From Branchiostoma floridae (lineage: Eukaryota > Chordata > Leptocardii > Amphioxiformes > Branchiostomatidae), in contig NC_049981.1 in assembly GCF_000003815.2 (NCBI RefSeq), forward strand, positions 26,115,670 to 26,179,669: a stretch of 64,000 bases of DNA. The letters run 5' to 3'. The translations under genes and the position numbers were made by a program. Positions 1 through 11,485 of this stretch are shown piece after piece; the first letter of the stretch is position 1; the number at the start of each line of letters is the position of its first letter. The notes below the pieces were generated by a model. That model ran no database searches. It was not told where the DNA came from and saw only the letters and a program-made list of their open reading frames with translations.

Positions 1-95
1 AAATCACAACTTCAGAACTTATTAAAAAAAACGGACGCACTAATGTGAATGAGAGAATCAATGCCAATTTCACCATCGAAAGCACACCGCTTTAT

Positions 96-1801
96 TCAAC
101 AGCTCGTGTGCATTTCACTGTAGTCTGCATAGGGTATTGTGGTATCAGTACACGGTAGGCTTCTAATTTCTGTTGTCAAAAGGAACCAAAGCCCCACCGG
201 CGCACCATTCTCAGTTAGTAATCCTTAGCAAGCCAATAAGCTCCATGGGTCGCTGGAAAACTGCATGTTATCTGTCTCTTTGATCAACTTCTACTATTTT
301 TCCAGCGACCAGTGGAGTTCGGTATGGGCTAGTCTTCAGCTCATTAGCGCGAGTTAGTGTTGTATTGTCCACCAGGCACCCCTCAAGAAAATACTGTACG
401 CCCAAGACGCTCAAAGAAAACACCCCATGCGCTCCAAAAGAAACGAAAGAAAGAAACATTGCAAGCCGCAAACATACCTCAGGTTCGCCAGGAGCTGGCT
501 CCTGTGGCAACGTAATCACCTACAAACGATAAAGCAGATTTTCACTCTAAAACGATCGCTATAGCAGTATAGGTAAAATCAGGACGAACCAATCGACAAC
601 CCAGGAAATCACTGTCAATGGGAACGCAAACGTTATTTAACTGGCACTTACCCTTTTTGTTCGCCGTTTGACATCGGCAGCTTGTGGGGCAAGTTTGGGG
701 ACAGCACTCTCTGGTAGTTTCCGTGCAATTGCTGCATCTCTGGCGCCACCGTACACCTAATTAACATAATGAATACAGTCATCTTGTGGCCTAAGCAGAT
801 GTTGAGAGAGGCAAATCGTTTTCCCAGTAAGATTATGTAATACTGGTTTTAGCAAGAAGATTTTAACATCCTTGGTTTGACTGTGTCATGCCGACACCCC
901 CTTTCCACAGAAAAGGGCAGCTTTAAGAAAACGTAATATTTTTCTTTCGCAATATCTGCTTGGAATTGGACATTAGTACAATGGGACATTTTTTTCAATT
1001 AATCAATTGATAGTGGTAAGGTCACTGCCTTTAACCACTCAAACGAAGAAGTTAAGCCCAACAAAAGTAGCTCTTGACCTTAAAATTTCACTTTTGATAT
1101 TACGATATAAGTATAGGCAACACCTGTTGATCCTATTGTACCATTACCATAATACATGTATTTGCAATTAGCCTTCCGTCATGTATCATAAACGATTATA
1201 TCATCATTGCGTTGTTTGAGAGAAGGCATGAGTCTATGCCTGTGGCACCACCTACCAAGTCTGAGTATCATCGTAGTTAGTTTACCGGGATCCCCACATA
1301 CTCTGTCTAATAATAGGATAATACTCAGGCTACACACCGCCCCCCTCCCCTCCCGGATCCAAACGATGCGACGTGAAGGACGATCTGATCGCCCAGTACA
1401 TGTATACATGTAGTAGATAATCGAATTCAAATCACATTGTCAATATTCAAATCAAAACGCAAGAACCTACACTGTACAGGGGCACTATACAACAACAAAT
1501 CGCTGATAAGGCAATTACTAGTACTAGTACACTGTGACTGTACTTTGAATGGAACAGCAGCGTTTTTAGAAAAGAGAGACATGGAATGTCTGGTATGGCG
1601 GCTGTGAAAATGACAATACACCGAGTCTGGTCCACGAGCACCATGTCTCATCACCTCTATAAATTCATTTATCGTTTTTTCTCGAGCAGATTTAGATTCC
1701 CTGTAAGCCGCAGTTGACAGGTTTGCGACTGACCGCGGAAAAAAAGCACCGCGAACAGTTAAAAATTCAACGTCAGACGTACGGGAACATGATAACATCA
1801 C
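96..1801 (-). CDS. Putative small mitochondrial protein, unidentified (four predicted exons)
   Basis: I do not recognise this protein. Predicted exons on the minus strand are 1801-1622 (60 codons), 756-652 (35), 519-478 (14) and perhaps 209-96 (37 plus stop). All junctions are phase 0 with GT/AG borders, giving about 146 residues. The first exon starts MMLSCSRTSDVEF and is rich in Arg, Ser and Ala with few acidic residues up to about residue 40, as in a mitochondrial presequence. The second and third exons give a basic, Ala-rich stretch ending in PQEPAPGEPE. The last exon is the weakest, but its stop codon overlaps an AATAAA (96-91 on this strand), which fits a 3' end. The donor of exon 1 (gtgtat) is poor. 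RHGARGP at residues 52-58 resembles the histidine-phosphatase signature, but nothing else of that family follows. The gene is divergent from the THAP gene, 568 bp between start codons. Confidence 0.4.
1259..1331. repeat. Short TIR element, family A (copy 1)
   Basis: The ends are inverted copies: AGTCTGAGTATCATC on the left and, on the other strand, AGCCTGAGTATTATCC on the right. The same ends recur at 3798-3914 and 17989-18081, and an ACCGGG segment sits inside the left arm of all three. It is a non-coding MITE-like hairpin. Confidence 0.6.
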
Positions 1802-2369
1802 AAGCAGACATGTGAGAGAATTTCGTGACGTTTTCGCAGTTTGTTATATCAAGCATACTCAAGTTTGAAGACAGTAGCCACAGTACCCTCCCTCCGTTCT
1901 AAGCCGCGAGGCTTATAAATGTAGGACATTTGCATCTTTCCGACCTCAAGGTCTCTTTCACATATGATCATATATATTCAAGGACAAGAAAAAAAAGGCG
2001 CTAACAGTAATACTTAACCCCTAAATCATGGTTCTGAATGTTGTTTGATTCCATTCAAATTCGGGATTCCCCTTTAAATCCACATTGATTTTCGCCCGTA
2101 ACAGGCCTTTTTGTAATAAAGAAATGAGAAAATAACCCCCTAGGAAGCGCAAGGCAGTGAAAACATATGCCTTGGTAATTGTCATAATTGGAAACTTCGG
2201 AGTAAATGTCAATCAAATTTTCCCGCAGAAAGGTACCCCCCGCCAGGGGGTATGACCCCTTTTCAATACCCACAACCCCCTGCGCGAACACCCCCTCCAA
2301 AACGAGGCTGTGCTGGGAAGGTGCTATCATTTTCTGTCTTTTTACTGAAAATTCCGGAAAAACAAAAAG

Positions 2370-5300
2370 ATGGGGCGCAGTGACTACTGCTGTGTCCTGG
2401 GGTGTAGGAATAAGCGTGCCCAGGCGACGGCCGTAACGCTGTACCGCTTCCCCGACAACCCCCCCTCGCGAAAGAAGCTATGGATGGAAAACGTCGCGGT
2501 CGCCCGTGGACAGCCCGACTGGACCCCGAAGAACTCGACGAGAATTTGCGCCGCACACTTCGTCGGGGGGAGAAAGAGCAACAAGCCGGACGATCCTAAC
2601 TACGTCCCGACTCTTTTCGGTGTCAATGTTGCCACTCCTATAGGATCGGCTCGGAAAAACAAAGCAGGCGTTTGTCTTTCCGGTATAAGTGCCAAGAGAG
2701 GTCGCGGTCGCCCGGTGAGTGAGGGGCCCCTTTTCTTTTGTTCAGGGGGGAGGTGGGCGGCCAGGGGGGCCATATCGTCTTGCGAATTTTTCCATCGCGC
2801 AAAAACGCCTGTAACCCCTGCTCGAGGAGTAAAGTAGTCAATGTCAAGTTCATGCAGACACATAAAGTGGCTAAATTACTGTGAATGAGAAAGAGCCAGA
2901 CACATTCCCTGCTCTTGGCTCAAATGGCTACTAGTTCAGTATGTGAAAAATAATAGGGGGTAAATTTATTTACTTGCAAATGTCCGCATCAAAACGTACA
3001 AGGATTTACACTTCGCTGATAAATATGCTAAGACTAGAAATCCATAACGTAATCACAAGCTTTCCAGTTTGCACACAACATATAAATACACAGTCTGATC
3101 GGAATATGTGTTACGTACTGACACTCCTATGCCGCATGCTGAAACTTGGTTATCATTGAGTGCACTTGCATGCGGTCTATCTAGGTGATGACGTTATGCT
3201 GGTAGTAAGCATTCAAGATCCCATCACACTCATCAGCTGGTCTTTTGTGTATATCAAGTCTAGAGAAGTCCAAAAAGTATGATATCATGGTCTCATCTTG
3301 GACGAAATCTTCTTTGGATAAGTGCAATTCAATAAAAATAGTACAATTAACTACAAAGAATTTCTGTGGTATTACATGGCTTCAATACTGCTCATTTCCC
3401 CACCTGCTACTATCGTCAATAGCCGTGAATAGGAGTTTACCAGAACTTTGACACATTGTCTTGGTTAAAATTTCTTGCAGTGACCAAATATCAGGACTGT
3501 CCAGCTCTGGTATAGTATTCTGTATGCCCCACTTATGTTTGGGAGCCCATGTTAATTTTTTCGTGATTTAAAGCATATGTAAAATTGGCTTTGCATCAAT
3601 TTCATGTCATGAAGTGCAAAATTTTTGGAGGGAAGGTAACAAGAGAAATTCTGTCCCAGGACTGAAGGACTGGCCCTGTTGACAGCACAGATCCATTCAC
3701 AAATCCATTCATAATGTTTAATTGTGCTAGATCTAGACACAAACGTATTACATGGCACTATAATGGTGTTATTCTCTGCTGCAGGAGAGTATAGTCTAGC
3801 CTGAGTATCATCCGTATTCTACCGGGGCTCCTTACACTCGCTACCCCTAAAAAATACCCTTTTAGGGAAGTGAGTGTAGGGAACCCCGGTAGAAATAGGA
3901 TGGTACCCAGGCTAAGTATAGTCTGTGTAACTCGAACTTCGCTGTCCAAGGCTAATTGGCCCCTCCCCACAGCAATGTAGTTATGTAGGACGGGCCAAAA
4001 GAAATGTGATTAATCATTAAATCAGGCTACAGAAGAGTATAGATGTGACTTCAGTGCACTGCCACTGTAATTTTGTGGCAAGTTTGTCAAAATGGTGATC
4101 ACTAAGTGAACCTGACCAGCCATTATTAGTATCAGTACAGTGCTGGTACACCAGCTGGCTTCCAGTATTGGGCCTTTACCTTATTGATTGTACCAGTACT
4201 GTATCAGTGCACTACCAACTTACACAGCTCTACCCCTGTTCAATCAACAAAAGGACCTTGAAGCAATTCCTTGAATTAATAAAAAAATAATCTTGAATGT
4301 CTATTTATAGCCATACTTTGAGCAAAACAATAAGTCAACAACCTTGAATAAGTTATGTTTTCAATTCTACCTTTATCTTCCCATTTGTATTCTTCAGAAG
4401 AAAATCAGGAGTGAAGATCCTGAATGGACTCCACAAGGGAAACAGGAAACATATGAGCAGCCACTTCCTCACTGGGAGGATGGTAAGTATAATGGAGTCA
4501 TCATTGGTGTGTCAGTTATGTATGGGTCCAAAGTACCATGTAATGATCTAATCTATGTACTGGTGCTGTACCTGGGTAGACTTACTCGTAGGTGTATGAA
4601 TTTTGACCCATTTTGTTACTAAACTGTGTTATTCTCACCACAAAGATGAAAATCTAGCACTAGAAAAAGATGTTCTGTACCAAAACCTTTGTACCGCCAC
4701 CTGATCCTGATGTTACACTTATGTACAATTATCCCTAGTGCTGCACTCACAAAAACTCCGAAATACTCAAATCGAAATAGTTATCTTTCTCACACCCTGA
4801 AAATTTGTTTTGATACAAGATGAATTGAAAGTAAACTTGTCAATGTTGTTCTTCAGAAACAGGTCTAGGTACTGATAAGTGGGCAATGGTAAAGAAAGAG
4901 GAACCCTTCTTTGCTGAGTCCCTGCCAACTATGGTGCCTTTGAGTCGACCTGGATGCAGCAGTTCTTTCAGTGACAGTGCCTCTCCACGATACGAACCAT
5001 CCATGCATTCCCCTGTTGGCTTGGTCACAGACTTTTCAAGTTTTCCGCAAGATGCTGTTGAAGACAACGGCTCTCTGCTTGACATTACGGCATCAAATGG
5101 TCTCGATGCAGCAACCAGCCCGGCAGCTTTTGGGGATGATTTTTCATTGGTCAGTTGTAGTAGAGACTCCAGTCATCTTAAGATCTCCAATGTAGAGAGC
5201 TTAAGGACCGATGAAGAAATGGTGGACTATGGTGGCACCAGCCACACACAATCTGAGCTCAACTCACACCGGGCAGCCAGAATACATGGTGGCAAGAGTG

Positions 5301-8300
5301 GACAAGAAGATCCGTATGAACATGATGGTCAACAGACTGCAAACATAATGCTTGACGAGCATACTGCTACCGTGGCCAACCACAGTGACCACAAGATGGT
5401 GGAGAAAGGCAGTGGGGAAGGAGTTACAGGCTTGATGCTTGTGAACAAAGGCAGCAGGAATGACCCTGTGTTTGTGGTGATGCCCACTGCTGCAGAACAA
5501 TCAGAACTAAGCCCGCAGCAAACAAGAATGTCCTCCCGGAAAAGGAAAGTGCCGCAGAAGTACGACCCATCAGAATTTGATACGGAGGTCAGTGTGATAA
5601 CTTTGACTTTGTTATACTTACCTACAGTACATGGAAGGGAATCATTGTTTTTTCCTCTTCTTCCCTCCCAAATAAATGACTGTCACCATGGCTACTGGTA
5701 AAGTAGAAGACATATCCTGTTTTGTTTTATTTCAATATGTAGAAAGTAGTAAGACAGAGCTGGAGGACTGGTCATCTAGACATGAATGTGTTTGAGTATG
5801 AGTAAAAGATCCATACTGTAGTAATGCAAGGGTCATAAAATTTTGATCTGACATCTATGATGAAAATGTATAATTTTTCAACATGTTCTCAGTCCTGCTG
5901 AAATAGAAAATATCTTGTCCTTGCGTGTATATCTGTATGATTCCAATATGATGTTGAAAATACCAATGGCCTGATACATTTCAGTTTTACCTTGTCAAAT
6001 AAACTGTATTTGTTAGATCACTTTGGCCAAAATCTAAAAAAAAAAAGAGAGAATGCCTACCTACTGACTCTGATTTTTCAGGGCCACAAAATTCTTTCCT
6101 CTGCCTAACAAGTTCCTTTTCTATGTTAGGAAGTGTGGCAGGAGGTAGGAGACACTGTGATGTCCCCGGGTGTGCAGGAGGAGGAGGATGGCGTTGGAGA
6201 GGCAAACAAGCGGCTGAGACGGCTGGTGAGCGAGCAGCGGGATGTGCACCTGTCTGAGCTCCTGCAGCTTCACGAGGAGAACAAATACTTACAGGAGGAG
6301 GTCATGCAGGTCAAACAGGTAAGCTGCAGGGTTCTCACTAGAAGTTTTCATGACAAAGGGGTCAGCTACAGAAGGCCAGCTGTGCCTCCCACAAGCCTTG
6401 CATGGAGTGCAAATTTTTGAATTCAGAATCTCTGAGACACTATTTATAGTATTTTGAGGGATAAATTTTGTGAAGTTAAATTTCCCTCCGTTTAAACCAT
6501 GTTTATTTGATGTTTATCGGATCACAGGTTTATGCCCTAAACTGGTTGAAAGAAAGTGTAGACGCGGAAATCATGGCAAATTTTTCATTAAAAATTAGGA
6601 GCCAATCATTGTTACCATTTTGTGTGTATCATCTGATTTTTCAATGTAAGTAGCTGGTATCTATCAGAAACCAGGCTTCTATCACTAAAAAGTTCTTAGA
6701 GGAGCTTTTTGGGTTAGAAATTGAACACACCTCTTTATCATACTAGTCAAGGTATTTGTTGGCAGGTCAATCACAAATGGCAGCCTTTCTCCTTTGTCCT
6801 TACTGCTTTCCACCCTTCAGGTCTAATAAAAAAAATACCAGCATTCAGGATCAGTGCTACATGTACATCGTGTAACAATTTTAGGATACTCCATTTGTTG
6901 TCCTCCAGATGCAGGATTTCCGAGAAGAGAACAAGCGTCTTAAGAAGCTGGTTGGTCAGCAGCGAGACGTGCACCTGCTGGAGCTGCAGCAGCTGAAGGA
7001 GGAGCTTCAGCAGATCAAACAGGTTTGCTGTTCTTTTTCCTGTCAGCAGATCAAACAGGTTTGCTGTTCCTTATCCTGTCAGCAGATCAAACAGGTTTGC
7101 TGTTCCTTATCCTGTCAGCAGATCAAACAGGTTTGCTAGTCCTTATCCTGTCAGCAGATCAAACAGGTTTGCTGTTCCTTATCCTGTCAGCAGATAAAAC
7201 AGGTTTGCTGTTCCTTATCCTGTCAGCAGATCAAACAGTTTTGCTAGTCCTTATCCTGTCAGCAGATCAAACAGGTTTGCTGTTCCTTATCCTGTCAGCA
7301 GATCAAACAGGTTTGCTGTTCCTTATCCTGTCAGCAGATCAAACAGGTTTGCTGTTCCTTATCCTGTCAGCAGATCAAACAGGTTTGCTGTTCCTTATCC
7401 TGTCAGCAGATCAAACAGGTTTGCTAGTCCTTATCCTGTCATGCCAGTAGAGCGGTGTGCCTGAACAACAGGGTTTGCTGTTACTTATCCTGTCATGCCG
7501 GTAGAGCGGTGTGCCTGAACAACAGGTTTGCTAGTCCTTATCCTGTCATGCCAGTAGAGCTGTATACCTAAACAATTTCTGGTACAGATACAGGTACAGG
7601 GGTTTAAGTCCATACCTGCAACTGTTCCTAAACATATTTGATCAAGTATACTTCATGTACATGTAAGTTAACATGTAGCTAAATGTCTTTCTTTAGCAAA
7701 AAATTGTCATATTTTGTGGGGAAGTACATATTTGAATCTATAAACAATTTCTTAAGTTTACCTCAAGACTTACTGCAAGATTATCATAATTGTCATCAAT
7801 TAGGGATTTACTTACCCCGGTAACTGTAGTCTTAAAAAGTGGTGTCCTCTAGTGCTTAAGTTTGTTTAGGTACAGGAACAGGTTCACGGATATTTAGGCC
7901 CGGACCTGTACCTAAACAATTTTACAGGTATGGTACAGGTACCTATATACACAGTACTAAATGCTAGGCCCACCACATATATATGTCAACCAATCATCCT
8001 GTTGGTTGTTGCAATGATCATGTGGCAGGTATAATATACTAGTAATGCCACTCTACTAGTATGTTTATCTTTCACAAAACAGTAGTTTTGTCATTTCCCA
8101 GTTGACTTGACTTTATTTTGATCCACAATTAGTGGAATCAGTTACCTTTCTGTCATTTCTTGTTTCATGCTGTCACAAGACTTAATGATACGTTTGGGGA
8201 TGAATAAATGATTTTGTGTGTAATCCTCCAGGCTTGGCAAGCAGAAGTACGAGAGAAGAACGAGATCATCAAAAAGCTGAAAACTGCTGCCTTCTGTCTC

Positions 8301-8849
8301 GACCTCATCAAGGATGATGACAGCCTCTTTAACTTCTACACCGGATTCCAGAACTACAACATCTTCAAGGCCCTTGCTGACCACCTGCGCCCTCATTCCA
8401 GCAGTATCTACCGGCAGGCAGACAACAAGCACTCTCCACCCAGGCCCTGTCGTAGCAGAAGCCTGTCGTTTGATGAAGAACTCTTCATGGTGTGTGTCCG
8501 TCTGAAGGCAGGTCTTCTCACACAAGACATTTCTCACAGGTTTAACATCAGTGCAGGGACTTGCTCGAGAATCTTCAGACACTGGCTCCCCTTCCTCAAG
8601 GAGCAATTGCAGGGCCTGTATGGTACGGAGACGCCGTCTCTGCACAGCGTGCAAGCCATGAAGACCAAGGTGTACCACATATTTGATGGTGGGCTTCCTC
8701 AGATGCTGGACGACATGGAAGAGACGTTACATGTTGTCTGTGCATTTTTGTCCTCTTTTGATACGTCCCTTGTTCATCATCATAACGTGGCTGATAACAC
8801 TGCTGCCAGTGATGACTCTCCTACCCTAAGTGCATTACTTGTGACATGA
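2370..8849 (+). CDS. THAP / AT-hook / coiled-coil / transposase-HTH protein (domesticated DDE transposase relative)
   Basis: Six predicted exons: 2370-2714, 4398-4482, 4857-5587, 6130-6318, 6909-7022 and 8232-8849. Phases agree throughout and give 693 residues. Residues 1-85 form a THAP zinc finger (C2CH): Cys8, Cys12, Cys60 and His63, Trp38, and YVPTLF at 78-83. KRGRGRP at 109-115 is an AT-hook core. Residues 145-387 are acidic and Ser/Thr-rich and end in a basic stretch SRKRKVP, a likely nuclear signal. Exons 4 and 5 encode two related coiled-coil blocks. Exon 6 (489-693) carries FYTGF...FKALADHLRP and a helix-turn-helix (DEELFMVCVRL...ISAGTCSRIFRHW, about 569-607), as found before the DDE_Tnp_4 nuclease of THAP-type transposons. 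The DDE nuclease is absent: the frame stops about 70 residues after the HTH. A nuclear DNA-binding protein is inferred. It is convergent with UBXN8. Confidence 0.88.
3798..3914. repeat. Short TIR element, family A (copy 2)
   Basis: A 117-bp hairpin lies in the first intron of the THAP gene. The arms are about 34 bp with few mismatches: the left starts AGCCTGAGTATCATCC and the right, read on the other strand, starts AGCCTGGGTACCATCC. Both contain TCTACCGGGG. This is the best-preserved of three copies in the window. Confidence 0.8.
7008..7560 (+). repeat. 36-bp minisatellite that copies the 3' end and splice donor of THAP-gene exon 5
   Basis: Twelve 36-bp units run from 7008 to 7439 without indels. 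They are followed by about two longer, ~57-bp units (7440-7560) that share the segment GTTTGCT...CTTATCCTGT. The first unit begins with the last 15 coding bases of exon 5, CAGCAGATCAAACAG, followed by the donor GTTTGC. Every later unit therefore repeats the coding end, a donor, and a pyrimidine-rich run ending in CAG that could serve as an acceptor. The unit is a multiple of three. Reading on from exon 5 stays open through three units and stops at TAG in the fourth (7137-7139). Confidence 0.95.
7864..7917. repeat. Inverted repeat, 13-bp perfect arms
   Basis: GTTTAGGTACAGG (7864-7876) is the exact reverse complement of CCTGTACCTAAAC (7905-7917), with a 28-bp spacer. Related GGTACAGG and CCTAAACA pieces occur at 7580-7635 and 7925-7945, so a decayed repeat spans much of 7560-7950 in the last intron of the THAP gene. 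Confidence 0.7.
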
Positions 8850-11485
8850 CTTTCTTTCAGCTTTTAATTCAGTTCATTTTGAATTTGAACTTTGCAATAT
8901 TCTATCATCATGATAATGTGCACTGTAAAGTTGGTATGGTATATGTTAGGACAGATGCATTATTACATACGTGTACATGTTGTGTTAATCTGATATTTAT
9001 TTAATTCATTGTTTGAAACTTGAAATATTTGTTTCAATTATTATAAATAACTATAAAACAGTTGTGCAAAGTTGGTGGCAGAAATACTCTTGATTTGAAT
9101 CAGACAAATGGTTTGATATAGGTGTATGAATAGAAGAAATTGCAAATCATTTACGGGATGCTAAGTTTTCGGAGGTAGAGCATAACTGTACAAGCTCTCA
9201 TGTAAAACACATCTTCCCTTGCCAAGACTTCTACTTTTATCTGTCAATCAATGGCAGTGTTATACCAGCATGGTATCTCTGTCATTTTTGCTGTGCTAGC
9301 ACTTGTCATCCATAAGTAGCCATTGTGTGTCACTGCCTAGTCAAGAGGCAATGTTATTGGCTGGTAACTTCTCCTCCAACAATAGGAGGGGGGGTATCTG
9401 ATTGGTGATGGCTGATTAGTGACAGCCAGTACACCAGGGCTGTGCTTGACATAAAAATAGGGGCCTGGATGTAAAAACTCTGTAACCTCTGGTTGAATGG
9501 TACCCAAAGGGTACTTCTGCATTTTTTTTAAAATATGGCCCTTAAGCATTTGGTCTGTACTCAAACAATTAATGTATGTGTGTATCTGAAGCAAGCCTTT
9601 TTACCTGTGGTACATTAGACAGTGGTTGTCATTGACAACAGAAAAGTCACTGGTCAACTCCACAAATAAATCTGGAAAAATCAAGTACATAACATATTTT
9701 GTAGTGGTCCTCCAAATGGAAATGGATTCCTAAGACATATCTTGTTGCAGTACAACTATAGAAGTGTTAAACTGATACAAAACTGTTCTAAATCTAAAAA
9801 TGCTTCTGTGAAAATTATGCTCTACATTGTACATCACTCTAAATTATGTGCTTTTATTAAAAGATCTGTCATTAATAACTATTTTTTTTGCCAACATGGG
9901 CCCAATTATGAATACAAAAGCACATTCCTTATCCAAGTTAATGATGAGAACGAATCTTGACTATTGTGTAGTATATATATGTATATGCTTGTTTAGATTG
10001 ATTATGTTCTGTATATTAAGTATAATATGTAGAGTATAGAGGGCATGTAAGCCATCACAAGTGTTGGTACATGTAATACAGTAGGTAGAGTTGCACTCAT
10101 TGCAAGTCTTTCACTTTACACAAGTTATTGCAATATGTATATTTAAACTTGCTAGACTTCAAAACTCACCAGATGAATTGACCAGGTGTCAACTATGAAA
10201 ATGCTATGTTCTGGTATGAGTAAAAGTTAAAGTTAGACGTTATGATTATGTACATCATTGTGTTAATGTTCAATATAATAAGGTCCCTTCGACACAGACG
10301 TGTTTGATAACATTTGTCAGCTTGTGCAATTCCATTTATTAAGAAAATGTGCCTCTAAAATAAAAAGATGTCAAAGAAACAGAATAGAAAGTCTGATGCT
10401 TCTTTGGGGCAAGGGCTATAGAGTTAGATAATGTCATTGTTTAGATTGTGTCCTAATATTTAGATAATGTCCTTCTTTCATGTAAGAAGAAATAGGCAAG
10501 CAATTGCAACTGATTTTCTTGCCTGTTCTGTACTGATTTGGTGCTAAAAGAGCTAGCCTCAACTGGAAACACAAACAAAGAAGGCACTGTTTCTGCCCTC
10601 ATCATCATTAATCAACAATTTTTTTAATTGTCTGTTTACACCATTGGCCCTCGGGACCTGACTTGTCACATGTCACTACTGTCACAGATTCCCACACCCA
10701 GATGCTTATCAGCAAGGACGTTTAACATATAAAAAGGTTTTTGTATAATGTCCTTGTTACAAAGGATGACCTACACTGTACCAGTTACTACTGTCTTCCT
10801 TGGACAGTGTACATGTAGTGTATGATTGAATAAGAGGAAGGTTATAATGTGTAATGACAACAAAAGAGCTTTGGTGAATTCACCTTGCATACAGTATTTC
10901 TGTAACTACAGGTGGCCAATCCAACAAGATGATCAAATCTGAAGATTGGTGTTTGTTTTACTTCAAGTTGTCTTCCCTGGAGGACCACAAAAAGTTTAGT
11001 CTGCTTTCAAAAACCTATTTGAATAAAGACTAGTAGCACTGGATTTACTGTAAAGACAAAAAGGAAAGGGAACTGGCAAGTTATTACATAATGGTGCTAG
11101 ATACTACCTAGTGTCATTTTTGTCGTAATTTGGCACACTGACATGTGGATGATCCCTGTTGACACACATCTTATGCCCTGTGTGTGCTTGTTTTAGAAAG
11201 GGACCAGAAGACACTAATGAAAAAAAAAACTATGTTTTCTTGTTGAGTCCTCCTGCTTCTTTTTGCCTTCTCCCTGAATTAATTTACTGATATGTTTATG
11301 TGGTTTAATGTCAGTCTACCCATGGGGAAGGAAGTGCAGATTCCTAGCACTGTGTGTGCCACTTATTTACCCTTGTTAACAGCTCTGATTTTATGTTCTC
11401 TCAGTCTGACTTCTTGTTTCAGAAAAGAGCAAGACACCAGAAGAAAGACTTCTCATTGTGTTTCCTAGTTGTTTCTTAGTCTTAC
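8850..11485. other. Intergenic spacer between convergent THAP gene and UBXN8; no gene seen
   Basis: This AT-rich stretch should hold the 3' UTR of the THAP gene and the 3' exons of UBXN8. I found no coding exon on either strand. In particular no UBX-like segment (R..F..., FPRR) was found on the minus strand. AATAAA occurs at 10359 and 11023 on the plus strand. Short frames at 9337-9594 and 9742-10039 look like chance. Confidence 0.6.

Noticed and set aside
1622-1660. RHGARGP as a histidine acid phosphatase active site
   Set aside because: Only the short motif is present, close to an exon end, and the following exons do not resemble that family.
7025-7450. A Leu/Ile/Ser-rich repeat protein (LILSADQTGLL units)
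   Set aside because: It is the second frame of the 36-bp minisatellite; the real exon 5 frame is different and stops at 7139.
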